Assembly: GCA_030248825.1 (NCBI GenBank)
Contig: JARCMB010000394.1
Span: forward strand, 1-8,748
Source of the DNA: Pseudanabaenaceae cyanobacterium MP8IB2.15
Lineage (GTDB): Bacteria > Cyanobacteriota > Cyanobacteriia > Pseudanabaenales > Pseudanabaenaceae
Reading direction: 5' to 3'
Length of the DNA: 8,748 nt
Shown here: one piece after another, positions 1 to 4,775 of the stretch
Layout: each line of letters begins with the position of its first letter
How positions within the stretch are numbered: the first letter of the stretch is position 1
Translations under genes and position numbers: made by a program
The notes under the pieces: generated by a model
Databases searched by the model: none
What the model was told of the DNA's origin: nothing
Seen by the model: the letters and a program-made list of their open reading frames with translations, nothing else

Positions 1-9
1 AGGATAAAC

Positions 10-42
10 AAAAACCCCGACTTCAGACAAGACGGGGTTTTT
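10..42 (-). terminator. Intrinsic terminator after the L10 leader (probable rplJ attenuator)
   Basis: A perfect 10-bp stem pairs 10-19 with 33-42 (AAAAACCCCG / CGGGGTTTTT). An extra 3-bp inner helix (21-23 with 29-31) lies beyond one mismatch. On the minus strand the GC block is followed by a T-rich run, the form of a rho-independent terminator. It starts four bases after the foot of the L10 leader and before where rplJ should begin, so it more likely decides read-through into rplJ than ends the operon outright. The stem is symmetric and could also stop plus-strand transcription. The hairpin is certain; its attenuator role is inferred. Confidence 0.85.
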
Positions 43-45
43 AAA

Positions 46-134
46 GATCGATTCCCTGAGAAATCAATCTAGAAACACCTCGGCAGGAATTATGCAAGCA
101 CCTGCTGTCTGCGGTTTATTTGATTTTGTCGATC
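46..134 (-). promoter_or_regulatory. L10 leader RNA (ribosomal protein leader upstream of rplJ)
   Basis: Read on the minus strand, this region carries the hallmark core of the L10 leader: an AGACAGCAGGTGC-type strand (about 97-111) facing TCCTGCCGAGGT (about 77-89). GCAGG/CCTGC pair next to a kink-turn-like internal loop. Outside the core a long P1 can be drawn: AAATCAA (120-126) with TTGATTT (61-67), and TCGATC/GATCGA pairing of 129-134 with 46-51. In bacteria this leader binds the L10(L12)4 complex and represses rplJ-rplL. It begins about 10 bases after the rplA stop codon, and a terminator follows directly, so control by premature termination is likely. rplJ itself lies outside the window. 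Confidence 0.88.
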
Positions 135-144
135 GAATGCTACT

Positions 145-858
145 TTAAGCAGTTTCTCCAAATTTCATATCGCGTAAGGCATTGATGTCTACTTCGATCG
201 ATGGTCCCATCGTGGCTGAGATATAGAGCGAACGCCAGTATTTGCCCTTCGCTCCCGATGGACGGTTTCGATCGATTACCTCTTGCAAAGCTTTAAGGTT
301 AGTCAACAAGTCTTCAGGGGCAAAACTAGCTTTACCAAACTGGATATGCACGATGCCTGTGCGGTCAGCCCGAAATTCGAGTTTCCCACCTTTAAATTCG
401 GCAATCGCTGTTGCTAGGTCAAAAGTTACCGTACCACCTTTAGGCGAAGGCATCAAACCGCGAGGGCCAAGTAGTTTACCTAGCTTTGCCACTTGAGGCA
501 TCATGTCGGGCGTAGAGATCAGCAGATCGAAGTCCAACATGCCCTTGCCGATTTGGTCGATCAACTCTTCCGAACCAGCAAGGTCAGCCCCAGCCGCAGA
601 TGCTTCAGCAACTTTTTCGCCTCTAGCGATCACCGCAACACGCACAGTCTGACCAGTACCTTTAGGCAATGCTACAGTTGTCCGTAGTTGTTGGTCAGCA
701 TACTTAGGATCGATACCCAGACGCACATGCGCTTCGGCAGATTCGGCAAATTTAGCTGTTGCAGTCTCTTTGAGCAGATTCAAAGCCTCTAGTGGCTCGT
801 AGGGACGCTCTTCAACCTTACTTTTTGCTTCACGCAACCGTTTTGAAATTTTTGCCAT
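145..858 (-). CDS. rplA: 50S ribosomal protein L1
   Basis: L1 builds the mobile L1 stalk of the large subunit near the E site, binding 23S rRNA and helping release deacylated tRNA. In several bacteria it also represses its own operon. The 237-residue product has the usual full length. The signature GKLLGPRGLMPSPKGGTV lies at about residues 127-144, followed by the second half of domain I (FRADRTGIVHIQFGKASF, about 162-179). The basic N-terminus MAKISKRL and the C-terminal strand SATMGPSIEVD (214-224) also fit. The ATG at 858 is preceded by a strong AAAGGAG Shine-Dalgarno. It lies 89 bases downstream of rplK on the same strand and is followed by the L10 leader, the expected L11-L1-L10 order. 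No anomalies seen. Confidence 0.98.
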   Translation of the reverse strand: MAKISKRLREAKSKVEERPYEPLEALNLLKETATAKFAESAEAHVRLGIDPKYADQQLRTTVALPKGTGQTVRVAVIARGEKVAEASAAGADLAGSEELIDQIGKGMLDFDLLISTPDMMPQVAKLGKLLGPRGLMPSPKGGTVTFDLATAIAEFKGGKLEFRADRTGIVHIQFGKASFAPEDLLTNLKALQEVIDRNRPSGAKGKYWRSLYISATMGPSIEVDINALRDMKFGETA

Positions 859-862
859 TTTT

Positions 863-869
863 CTCCTTT
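863..869 (-). promoter_or_regulatory. Ribosome binding site of rplA
   Basis: AAAGGAG on the minus strand, with its AGGAG four bases before the rplA ATG. It is the strongest Shine-Dalgarno in the window; most other genes here have weak or no visible ones. It fixes the L1 start. Confidence 0.75.
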
Positions 870-899
870 GGGGTGATATCGAAGCAATTGCCTCTCCCC
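870..899 (-). other. Possible hairpin just upstream of the rplA ribosome binding site
   Basis: On the minus transcript, GGGG (899-896) can pair with CCCC (873-870), extended by GA/TC beyond one A-A mismatch. The enclosed segment includes the palindrome GCAATTGC (884-891). The 3' arm ends next to the AAAGGAG of rplA, so the structure could affect L1 translation. No recognised family is matched and I did not compute a folding energy. Confidence 0.35.
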
Positions 900-927
900 C
901 GAATAATGTTTACTTGCTGATTTATTT

Positions 928-946
928 CCTAGCTTGGCAGCTAAGG
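928..946 (-). other. Small hairpin right after the rplK stop codon
   Basis: Minus-strand CCTTAGCT and AGCTAGG pair across a GCCA loop (7 bp with one bulged base), beginning one base after the L11 stop codon. No T-run follows, so it is not an obvious terminator. An RNA-processing or 3'-stabilising role is possible but unproven. Confidence 0.35.
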
Positions 947-947
947 A

Positions 948-1373
948 TTAGCCAGCGATCGACACGCCCATACTCTTTGCTGTACCTTCAACGATATTCA
1001 TGGCAGCATCAATATCATTGGCATTGAGATCGGGCATCTTAGTCTGAGCGATTTCCCGCAGTTGATTGCGAGTGATCGATCCTACCTTCTTGCGATTTGG
1101 CTCGTTAGACCCCGCCGCAATTCCTGCTGCTTTTTTGATCAACTCTGATGCAGGTGGAGTCTTGAGCACAAAGCTAAAACTCCGATCTTCAAACACCGAA
1201 ATTTCGACGGGAATTACCGTTCCTGCTTGTTCGGCAGTGCGGGCGTTATATTCCTTGCAGAACATCATGATGTTGACACCATGTTGACCCAGTGCAGGTC
1301 CAATCGGAGGTGCAGGGTTTGCTTTGCCAGCATTCAGAGCTAGCTTAATGATTGCTACTACTTTTTTTGCCAT
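948..1373 (-). CDS. rplK: 50S ribosomal protein L11
   Basis: L11 sits at the GTPase-associated centre of the large subunit, binding 23S rRNA with the L10/L12 stalk and contacting elongation and release factors. The 141-residue length is exactly typical. The N-terminal domain shows KANPAPPIGPALGQHGVNIM (about residues 17-36), with the proline-rich hinge important for factor and thiopeptide binding. The C-terminal RNA-binding domain shows KKVGSITRNQLREIAQTKMPDLNANDIDAAM (about 95-125). The start is the ATG at 1373; only a weak AACGG-like element precedes it. The spacer to nusG is 53 bases and consists almost wholly of an 11-bp tandem repeat. It lies second to last in this operon, before rplA. 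Confidence 0.98.
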   Translation of the reverse strand: MAKKVVAIIKLALNAGKANPAPPIGPALGQHGVNIMMFCKEYNARTAEQAGTVIPVEISVFEDRSFSFVLKTPPASELIKKAAGIAAGSNEPNRKKVGSITRNQLREIAQTKMPDLNANDIDAAMNIVEGTAKSMGVSIAG

Positions 1374-1380
1374 TACCGTT

Positions 1381-1435
1381 AACTAATTTGAAACTAATTT
1401 GAAACTGATTTGAGAGTGATTTGTGACTAATTTTG
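1381..1435. repeat. Five-copy 11-bp tandem repeat in the nusG-rplK spacer
   Basis: Units read on the plus strand are AACTAATTTGA (1381-1391), AACTAATTTGA (1392-1402), AACTGATTTGA (1403-1413), GAGTGATTTGT (1414-1424) and GACTAATTTTG (1425-1435). The first two are identical; the others drift by one to four bases. The last unit covers the nusG stop codon (1427-1429) and its final two sense codons. The period is near one helical turn. No CRISPR-like spacing or mobile-element link is present. Confidence 0.85.
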
Positions 1436-2077
1436 TTTTTGCACCTGATTGAACTCTAGCTCTACAGGTGTATCTCTGCCAAAAATTGAGAGTAAAGCTT
1501 TGAGTTTGCTACGTTCGGGAGTAACTTCGATCACTTCGCCTTCAAAATCTTTAAATGGTCCAGACAACACTTTAATTTTGTCACCCTGGGCCATATCAAT
1601 TTTGACCACAGGTTCCAACTCTTCGGTGATGCGGAAGATGCGCTCAGCTTCAGCTCTGCCTAGAGGACGAGGTGTAACGTGACCGCGGCCCCTGCCATAG
1701 TGCCGCTTTTGCTCTGTACCGACAAAGTTGATCACATGGGGCGTATTTTTAATTACCTGCCAAGCATCGTCATTCATCACCATGCGAATTAGCACATAGC
1801 CTGGAAATACTTTTTCTTGAGCATTGAGACGACTGCCATCTTTACGCAATTTGATCGTTGGCGTTTGTGGGATTTCAATTTGGACAATTTTATCCTGAAC
1901 ATCTAGCATCTGAATCCGTTGCTCAAGGTTTGATTTAACCTTTTTTTCGCAACCAGAAGCTACCTGCACGGCGTACCACTGCGCTTCCTTGATATTAGTA
2001 TCACCGAACTGGAGATCGCTAAATTGACTGTCGCCAATTTGAGCTACTGAATCTAAATCTCGATCTTCTGCAAACAT
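1427..2077 (-). CDS. nusG: Transcription termination/antitermination factor NusG
   Basis: NusG binds the RNA polymerase clamp across the DNA channel, modulates pausing, and couples polymerase to the ribosome or Rho. The NGN domain starts at WYAVQVASGCEKKV (about residues 34-47) and contains the hallmark KVFPGYVLIRM (89-99) and VINFVG (115-120). A basic, glycine-rich linker (KRHYGRGRGHVTPRP, 124-138) follows. The KOW domain carries GDKIKVLSGPFKDFEGEV (165-182). About 33 acidic residues precede the NGN domain; similar N-terminal extensions occur in cyanobacterial NusG, and no internal Met offers another start. The ATG at 2077 lies two bases after the secE stop codon, so translation is probably coupled. 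The stop codon is within the 11-bp tandem repeat. Confidence 0.97.
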   Translation of the reverse strand: MFAEDRDLDSVAQIGDSQFSDLQFGDTNIKEAQWYAVQVASGCEKKVKSNLEQRIQMLDVQDKIVQIEIPQTPTIKLRKDGSRLNAQEKVFPGYVLIRMVMNDDAWQVIKNTPHVINFVGTEQKRHYGRGRGHVTPRPLGRAEAERIFRITEELEPVVKIDMAQGDKIKVLSGPFKDFEGEVIEVTPERSKLKALLSIFGRDTPVELEFNQVQKQN

Positions 2078-2079
2078 GA

Positions 2080-2310
2080 CTAAAACACCCGCCCAGAAAT
2101 CCAGCTGAATAGTGCGTCAACTAAATAGATCAAGGAAGCCGCAGCAACAACCATCAAGAGCACGGCTGCCGATTCGTTGATCAACTGCTGGCGCGATGGC
2201 CAAACCACTCGATCGAGCTCTACTTTGGTTTCTTTAAAAAAGTTGCCAAGATCGGGCTTACTATCTGGTGTTGCTAAGTCTTTTAAGTCTTTTACTTCAT
2301 TTTTAGTCAT
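2080..2310 (-). CDS. secE: Preprotein translocase subunit SecE
   Basis: SecE clamps SecY in the SecYEG translocon. This is the short single-span type usual in cyanobacteria and Gram-positives. The conserved amphipathic segment FKETKVELDRVVWPSRQQL lies at about residues 25-43, followed by one membrane segment (AVLLMVVAAASLIYLVDALF, about 49-68). I chose the ATG at 2310 (76 residues) because GAGGTG lies six bases before it; a GTG at 2319 would add three residues but overlaps that site. secE is followed two bases later by nusG and preceded by tRNA-Trp. A TATAAG element in the 72-base upstream spacer might give a local promoter, but I see no good -35. Confidence 0.95.
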   Translation of the reverse strand: MTKNEVKDLKDLATPDSKPDLGNFFKETKVELDRVVWPSRQQLINESAAVLLMVVAAASLIYLVDALFSWISGRVF

Positions 2311-2316
2311 GATCAC

Positions 2317-2322
2317 CACCTC
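2317..2322 (-). promoter_or_regulatory. Ribosome binding site deciding the secE start
   Basis: GAGGTG on the minus strand, six bases before the ATG at 2310. It favours that ATG over the in-frame GTG codons at 2316 and 2319, which fall in or beside the site. Confidence 0.6.
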
Positions 2323-2382
2323 AGACGGTGCTTATACTTGCTTGAATCTCACTTAATTTGAGTCATGCTTAGAAAAATAGAG

Positions 2383-2455
2383 CGCGCCCTGGAGGACTTG
2401 AACCCCCGACATCAGGTTTTGGAGACCTGCGTTCTACCAACTGAACTAAGAGCGC
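2383..2455 (-). tRNA. trnW: tRNA-Trp (CCA anticodon)
   Basis: The 73-base minus-strand cloverleaf is complete. Acceptor GCGCTCT pairs with AGGGCGC (one G-U), with discriminator G73 as in bacterial tRNA-Trp. The D arm contains AGTTGGTAGA. The anticodon stem CAGGT/ACCTG holds the loop CTCCAAA, giving anticodon CCA for UGG. The T arm GGGGG-TTCAAGT-CCTCC has one G-T pair. The 3' CCA is not encoded and must be added. It lies inside the rplS-secE interval on the same strand, so it is probably excised from the operon transcript; I see no convincing separate promoter. Confidence 0.97.
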
Positions 2456-2502
2456 AAACTTGTTAAGTTTAGGATGTCTTGTTTAACAACTAGACTTTAA
2501 TC

Positions 2503-2868
2503 CTAAACAAGGGCACGATCGAAACGTTGCTTAACTCTAGTAGCTTTACCAACGCGATCGCGCAGATAATAGAGCTTAGCACGCCGTACACGACCACGTC
2601 GGATGATGGTAATGCTTTCGACCTTGGGCGAATGAAGCAGGAAGACCCGCTCAACCCCAATACCCTGAAACACTTTACGTACAGTGACAGTTGTACCAGT
2701 ACCACAACCACGCATCCCAATTACTACGCCTTCGTAAGGTTGGGTACGCTCTTTGCCACCTTCTTGAATTCTGACTCCAACTTTGACTGTATCTCCCACA
2801 TAGATTTTGGGAAGATTGGTCTTGATGTATTGCGCTTCAATTGAGCGAATTATTGCCGCCGCACTCAT
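2503..2868 (-). CDS. rplS: 50S ribosomal protein L19
   Basis: L19 sits at the 30S-50S interface of the large subunit and contributes to an intersubunit bridge. The 121-residue product matches family length. Visible family blocks are VGDTVKVGVRIQEGGKERTQPYEGVVI (about residues 24-50), the GVERVFLLHSPKVESI region (71-86), and the basic C-terminal block RRGRVRRAKLYYLRDRVGKATR (90-111), the L19 signature region. The ATG at 2868 is preceded by a weak TAGGAT. A complete HIP1 palindrome (2554-2561) encodes Arg-Asp-Arg in the LRDRVG segment. It is the first gene of the minus-strand operon; tRNA-Trp follows after 47 bases. Confidence 0.98.
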   Translation of the reverse strand: MSAAAIIRSIEAQYIKTNLPKIYVGDTVKVGVRIQEGGKERTQPYEGVVIGMRGCGTGTTVTVRKVFQGIGVERVFLLHSPKVESITIIRRGRVRRAKLYYLRDRVGKATRVKQRFDRALV

Positions 2869-2894
2869 AGTAATCCTAAAAAGTCACAGTCCTC

Positions 2895-2900
2895 TATAAT
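2895..2900 (+). promoter_or_regulatory. Putative -10 element for the PfkB-family kinase gene
   Basis: A perfect TATAAT on the plus strand would give a start near 2907 and about 43 bases of leader. No good -35 hexamer is seen 16-18 bases upstream. It overlaps all but one base of the minus-strand TATTAT assigned to rplS. Confidence 0.4.
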
Positions 2901-2924
2901 AGTGCAGCTTTGGAATTAAGTCTA
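2896..2924 (-). promoter_or_regulatory. Putative sigma-70-type promoter of rplS operon
   Basis: On the minus strand TAGACT (2924-2919, four of six to TTGACA) and TATTAT (2901-2896, five of six to TATAAT) are separated by exactly 17 bases. This predicts a start near 2889 and a leader of about 20 bases before the L19 ATG. Assigned by sequence match only. Confidence 0.5.
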
Positions 2925-2949
2925 CTTAAATTTTTGTTTAACGTTATTC

Positions 2950-3978
2950 ATGCTTGATGATCTATTTCGTGCCGTGCTGTCAGAGTCGGAATCGGCTTTG
3001 CAAGATCTGACTAATCGCTTTAGCCAACACCGCATTCTGGTGATCGGCGATCTAACGCTTGATGAATTTCTTACAGGGCAGGTGGAGCGGATTTCACGCG
3101 AAGCCCCTGTGTTGATTATTCGGCATGAGGAAACCCGACAAGTCCCAGGCGGTGGCGCAAATGCCGTGTTTAATCTGGCAAAACTGGGGGCGCAGGTTAC
3201 GGCAGTTGGCTTGGTGGGCGACGACGATCAAGGTAAAGCTTTAAGCAGAATTTTTGCGGAAGCGGGTGTAGATACTTCTGGCATTCTGGTCGATCGATCT
3301 CGTCCGACCGTAACAAAAACACGGATTTCAGGTCATGCCCGCCAGTCAGTAACTCAGCAGATTGTCAGGATCGATCGAAAATCAGATGCGTCCGTCGATC
3401 CAGCTTTACAATCCCAGCTAGCAGAGTTTATTGCCCAGCGCATTACTGAGGTTGATGCCGTAGTTTGCTCAGATTATGGCGAAGGGGTGATGGTAGCGTC
3501 TGTAATTGCGGCGGCACTGCAACACTCGTTGGTGATTGTCGATGCCCAAAAGGATTTAGATCGTTACCAAGGCGCGACTATTTTTACGCCTAATTTACCA
3601 GAGGCCGAATTGGCAGTTGGTTATTCGATCGCTGAGGCAAATCTGCATACGGCGGCGACGGATTTACTCCAACTCACCAACGCACCGCAGATCTTGATCA
3701 CACGAGGCGAAGATGGCATGAGTTTGTTTGGCAAGGATGGCATGACCGAGCATGTGCCAGCATTTAACCGCACACAGGTATTTGATGTCACTGGGGCTGG
3801 CGATACGGTGGTGGCAGCATTGACTCTGGCTTTAGCGGGGGGTGGCTCGTTCTGGCAAGCAGTGGTTTTGGGCAATTTGGCGGCAAGCATTGTCGTGAGG
3901 CAATTTGGCACGACGACAACGACCGTTGCCGAGATGCAAGAAGCTCTACAGGGACTACTCGAAACTCAGTCAGGTTAA
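2950..3978 (+). CDS. PfkB-family sugar kinase, similar to the kinase domain of HldE/RfaE
   Basis: A ribokinase/PfkB-fold kinase of 342 residues. Compared with the E. coli HldE kinase domain (D-glycero-beta-D-manno-heptose-7-phosphate 1-kinase) I see VIGDLTLDEFLTGQVERISREAPV (about 31-54), the substrate-side PGGGAN (66-71), SDYGEGV (174-180), TPNLPEAE (213-220), ITRGEDGMSL (250-259) and the ATP/anion-hole motif DVTGAGDT (279-286) with probable catalytic Asp285. The C-terminal cytidylyltransferase-like adenylyltransferase domain of bifunctional HldE is absent, so this is HldA-like. Heptose-7-phosphate is the most likely substrate, but another sugar phosphate cannot be excluded and no other heptose gene is in view. 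No Shine-Dalgarno precedes the ATG; about 22 residues before the domain are poorly conserved. It is divergent from rplS and convergent with the next gene. Confidence 0.85.
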   Translation: MLDDLFRAVLSESESALQDLTNRFSQHRILVIGDLTLDEFLTGQVERISREAPVLIIRHEETRQVPGGGANAVFNLAKLGAQVTAVGLVGDDDQGKALSRIFAEAGVDTSGILVDRSRPTVTKTRISGHARQSVTQQIVRIDRKSDASVDPALQSQLAEFIAQRITEVDAVVCSDYGEGVMVASVIAAALQHSLVIVDAQKDLDRYQGATIFTPNLPEAELAVGYSIAEANLHTAATDLLQLTNAPQILITRGEDGMSLFGKDGMTEHVPAFNRTQVFDVTGAGDTVVAALTLALAGGGSFWQAVVLGNLAASIVVRQFGTTTTTVAEMQEALQGLLETQSG

Positions 3979-3979
3979 C

Positions 3980-4606
3980 TTAATTTGGCATCAGGTAAAA
4001 AGCTAGATTTAATCCAGAAATGGTCTGTTCCATTTTTTGCGCGGCTTTTTGTTCAGCGATCGTTTTTTGGGTCAGTCGATCGAATGCTGTTTCAGTCAGT
4101 AATAGTTGGTCTCGTTGAGCGATATCTTCGCCGAGTTTGGATGCGAGGTTGAGTTCGATCCCATACATTTCCTTGCTTTCGATCATCAAGATCTCACCAT
4201 AGCCGATGCCAATGCTGGCTCCAATCCCTACGGTATTTAGTTGTAAGAAGATCGATCGAGCGGCGTTGACTGCCAGATCTACAGTATCGAATGTGGCATA
4301 GACATTATCCGCTTCAGTCTTAATCACATTGCCTTGATAAGCCGCAATCAGCGCTGATACGATCTCGTTCATGTCATAAATGGCAGCAAGGACAGCAATA
4401 ATTCCGTCACTGGAGCAGGTTTTAGAGAATCCTGCCATGTCCAACACCATGACGGCACAGGTTGTACCAAAGTTTTGGCGGATCGTTCGATCGATCTCAA
4501 CTGCTTGTTCGGGATGCTGATTGCGTTCTTGCAGGAGTCGATGAAATTCTGACCAAGTATTGAGTCTGGCTCGATCGATCGGTAAATTGGCAATCTGGTT
4601 TGTCAT
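3980..4606 (-). CDS. Class III nucleotidyl cyclase-fold protein with atypical active site
   Basis: This 208-residue soluble protein consists of a class III adenylate/guanylate cyclase homology domain (about 48-180) behind a short, possibly helical N-terminus. The first metal-binding block is AVMVLDMAGFSK (Asp56). The second is IKTEADNVYATF with Asp100, exactly 44 residues later as in canonical enzymes; Lys96 sits at the adenine-contacting position. NLASKL (153-158) matches the NxxxR transition-state motif: Asn153 is kept but the Arg is Lys157. The position corresponding to the second purine-contacting Asp appears to be Glu146. It could be a cyclase with altered activity, or a nucleotide-binding or degenerate relative. 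No sensor, transmembrane or HAMP region is present. It is divergent from the hydrolase gene, and its stop codon lies one base from the kinase stop. No Shine-Dalgarno is visible. Confidence 0.75.
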   Translation of the reverse strand: MTNQIANLPIDRARLNTWSEFHRLLQERNQHPEQAVEIDRTIRQNFGTTCAVMVLDMAGFSKTCSSDGIIAVLAAIYDMNEIVSALIAAYQGNVIKTEADNVYATFDTVDLAVNAARSIFLQLNTVGIGASIGIGYGEILMIESKEMYGIELNLASKLGEDIAQRDQLLLTETAFDRLTQKTIAEQKAAQKMEQTISGLNLAFYLMPN

Positions 4607-4666
4607 AGTGGGTACTGAAAATCTCGATCTTAAACTAGCATTAGGGCTATGACGCTCAGCAAACTG

Positions 4667-4689
4667 TCACAATCGTCAACATTTTGTGA
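4667..4689. promoter_or_regulatory. Inverted repeat, possible operator between divergent genes
   Basis: TCACAA (4667-4672) and TTGTGA (4684-4689) form a perfect 6-bp inverted repeat with an 11-base centre, between the cyclase-like and hydrolase genes. The arms contain TGTGA half-sites like those used by CRP-family regulators, but in reversed orientation and wider spacing than the classical site. Operator function is inference. Confidence 0.3.
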
Positions 4690-4775
4690 TGATTTTGGTT
4701 GATGCTGATGGCATCGTCCACCTAGATATTCACCTAGATCAAGTTAAGCAAAAAAGTCTTGAAATTTATGGCTAA
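4689..4775 (+). CDS. Possible 28-residue small ORF overlapping the hydrolase start
   Basis: An ATG at 4689 (with an adjoining GTG at 4686) opens 28 codons ending in TAA at 4773-4775, overlapping the hydrolase ATG by eight bases. The peptide begins MILVDADGIVHLDIHLDQ and ends SLEIYG. A duplicated HLDI/HLDQ comes from a direct repeat in the DNA. I recognise no family and see no Shine-Dalgarno. It could be a translationally coupled leader peptide or a chance frame; I lean to chance. Confidence 0.2.
   Translation: MILVDADGIVHLDIHLDQVKQKSLEIYG
4719..4739. repeat. 12-bp-period direct repeat (CACCTAGAT x2)
   Basis: CACCTAGAT occurs at 4719-4727 and again at 4731-4739, three bases apart, 28 bases before the hydrolase ATG. 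It may be a paired protein-binding site or a local duplication. Confidence 0.5.

Noticed and set aside
1381..1435. Short repeats considered as a CRISPR array
   Set aside because: The 11-base units are directly adjacent with no unique spacers and no cas genes nearby.
2311..2319. GTG at 2319 as the secE start
   Set aside because: It lies inside the GAGGTG that serves as ribosome binding site for the better ATG at 2310.
2460..2489. TTGTTAA / TTAACAA inverted repeat between rplS and trnW as a terminator
   Set aside because: The stem is A/T-only with a 16-base loop and no adjacent T-run; it would be too weak, and the downstream genes need read-through.
2527..2844. Plus-strand and out-of-phase minus-strand open frames across rplS
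   Set aside because: They overlap a complete, conserved L19 gene and have no recognisable domain or ribosome binding site.
4665..4690. Classical CRP/SyCRP1 site
   Set aside because: The TGTGA half-sites are in the opposite orientation and wrongly spaced for TGTGA-N6-TCACA, so it is kept only as an inverted repeat.
4759..4767. TTG at 4759 as the hydrolase start
   Set aside because: It adds only MKF before an ATG that begins directly with the family's first beta strand; no Shine-Dalgarno supports the TTG.
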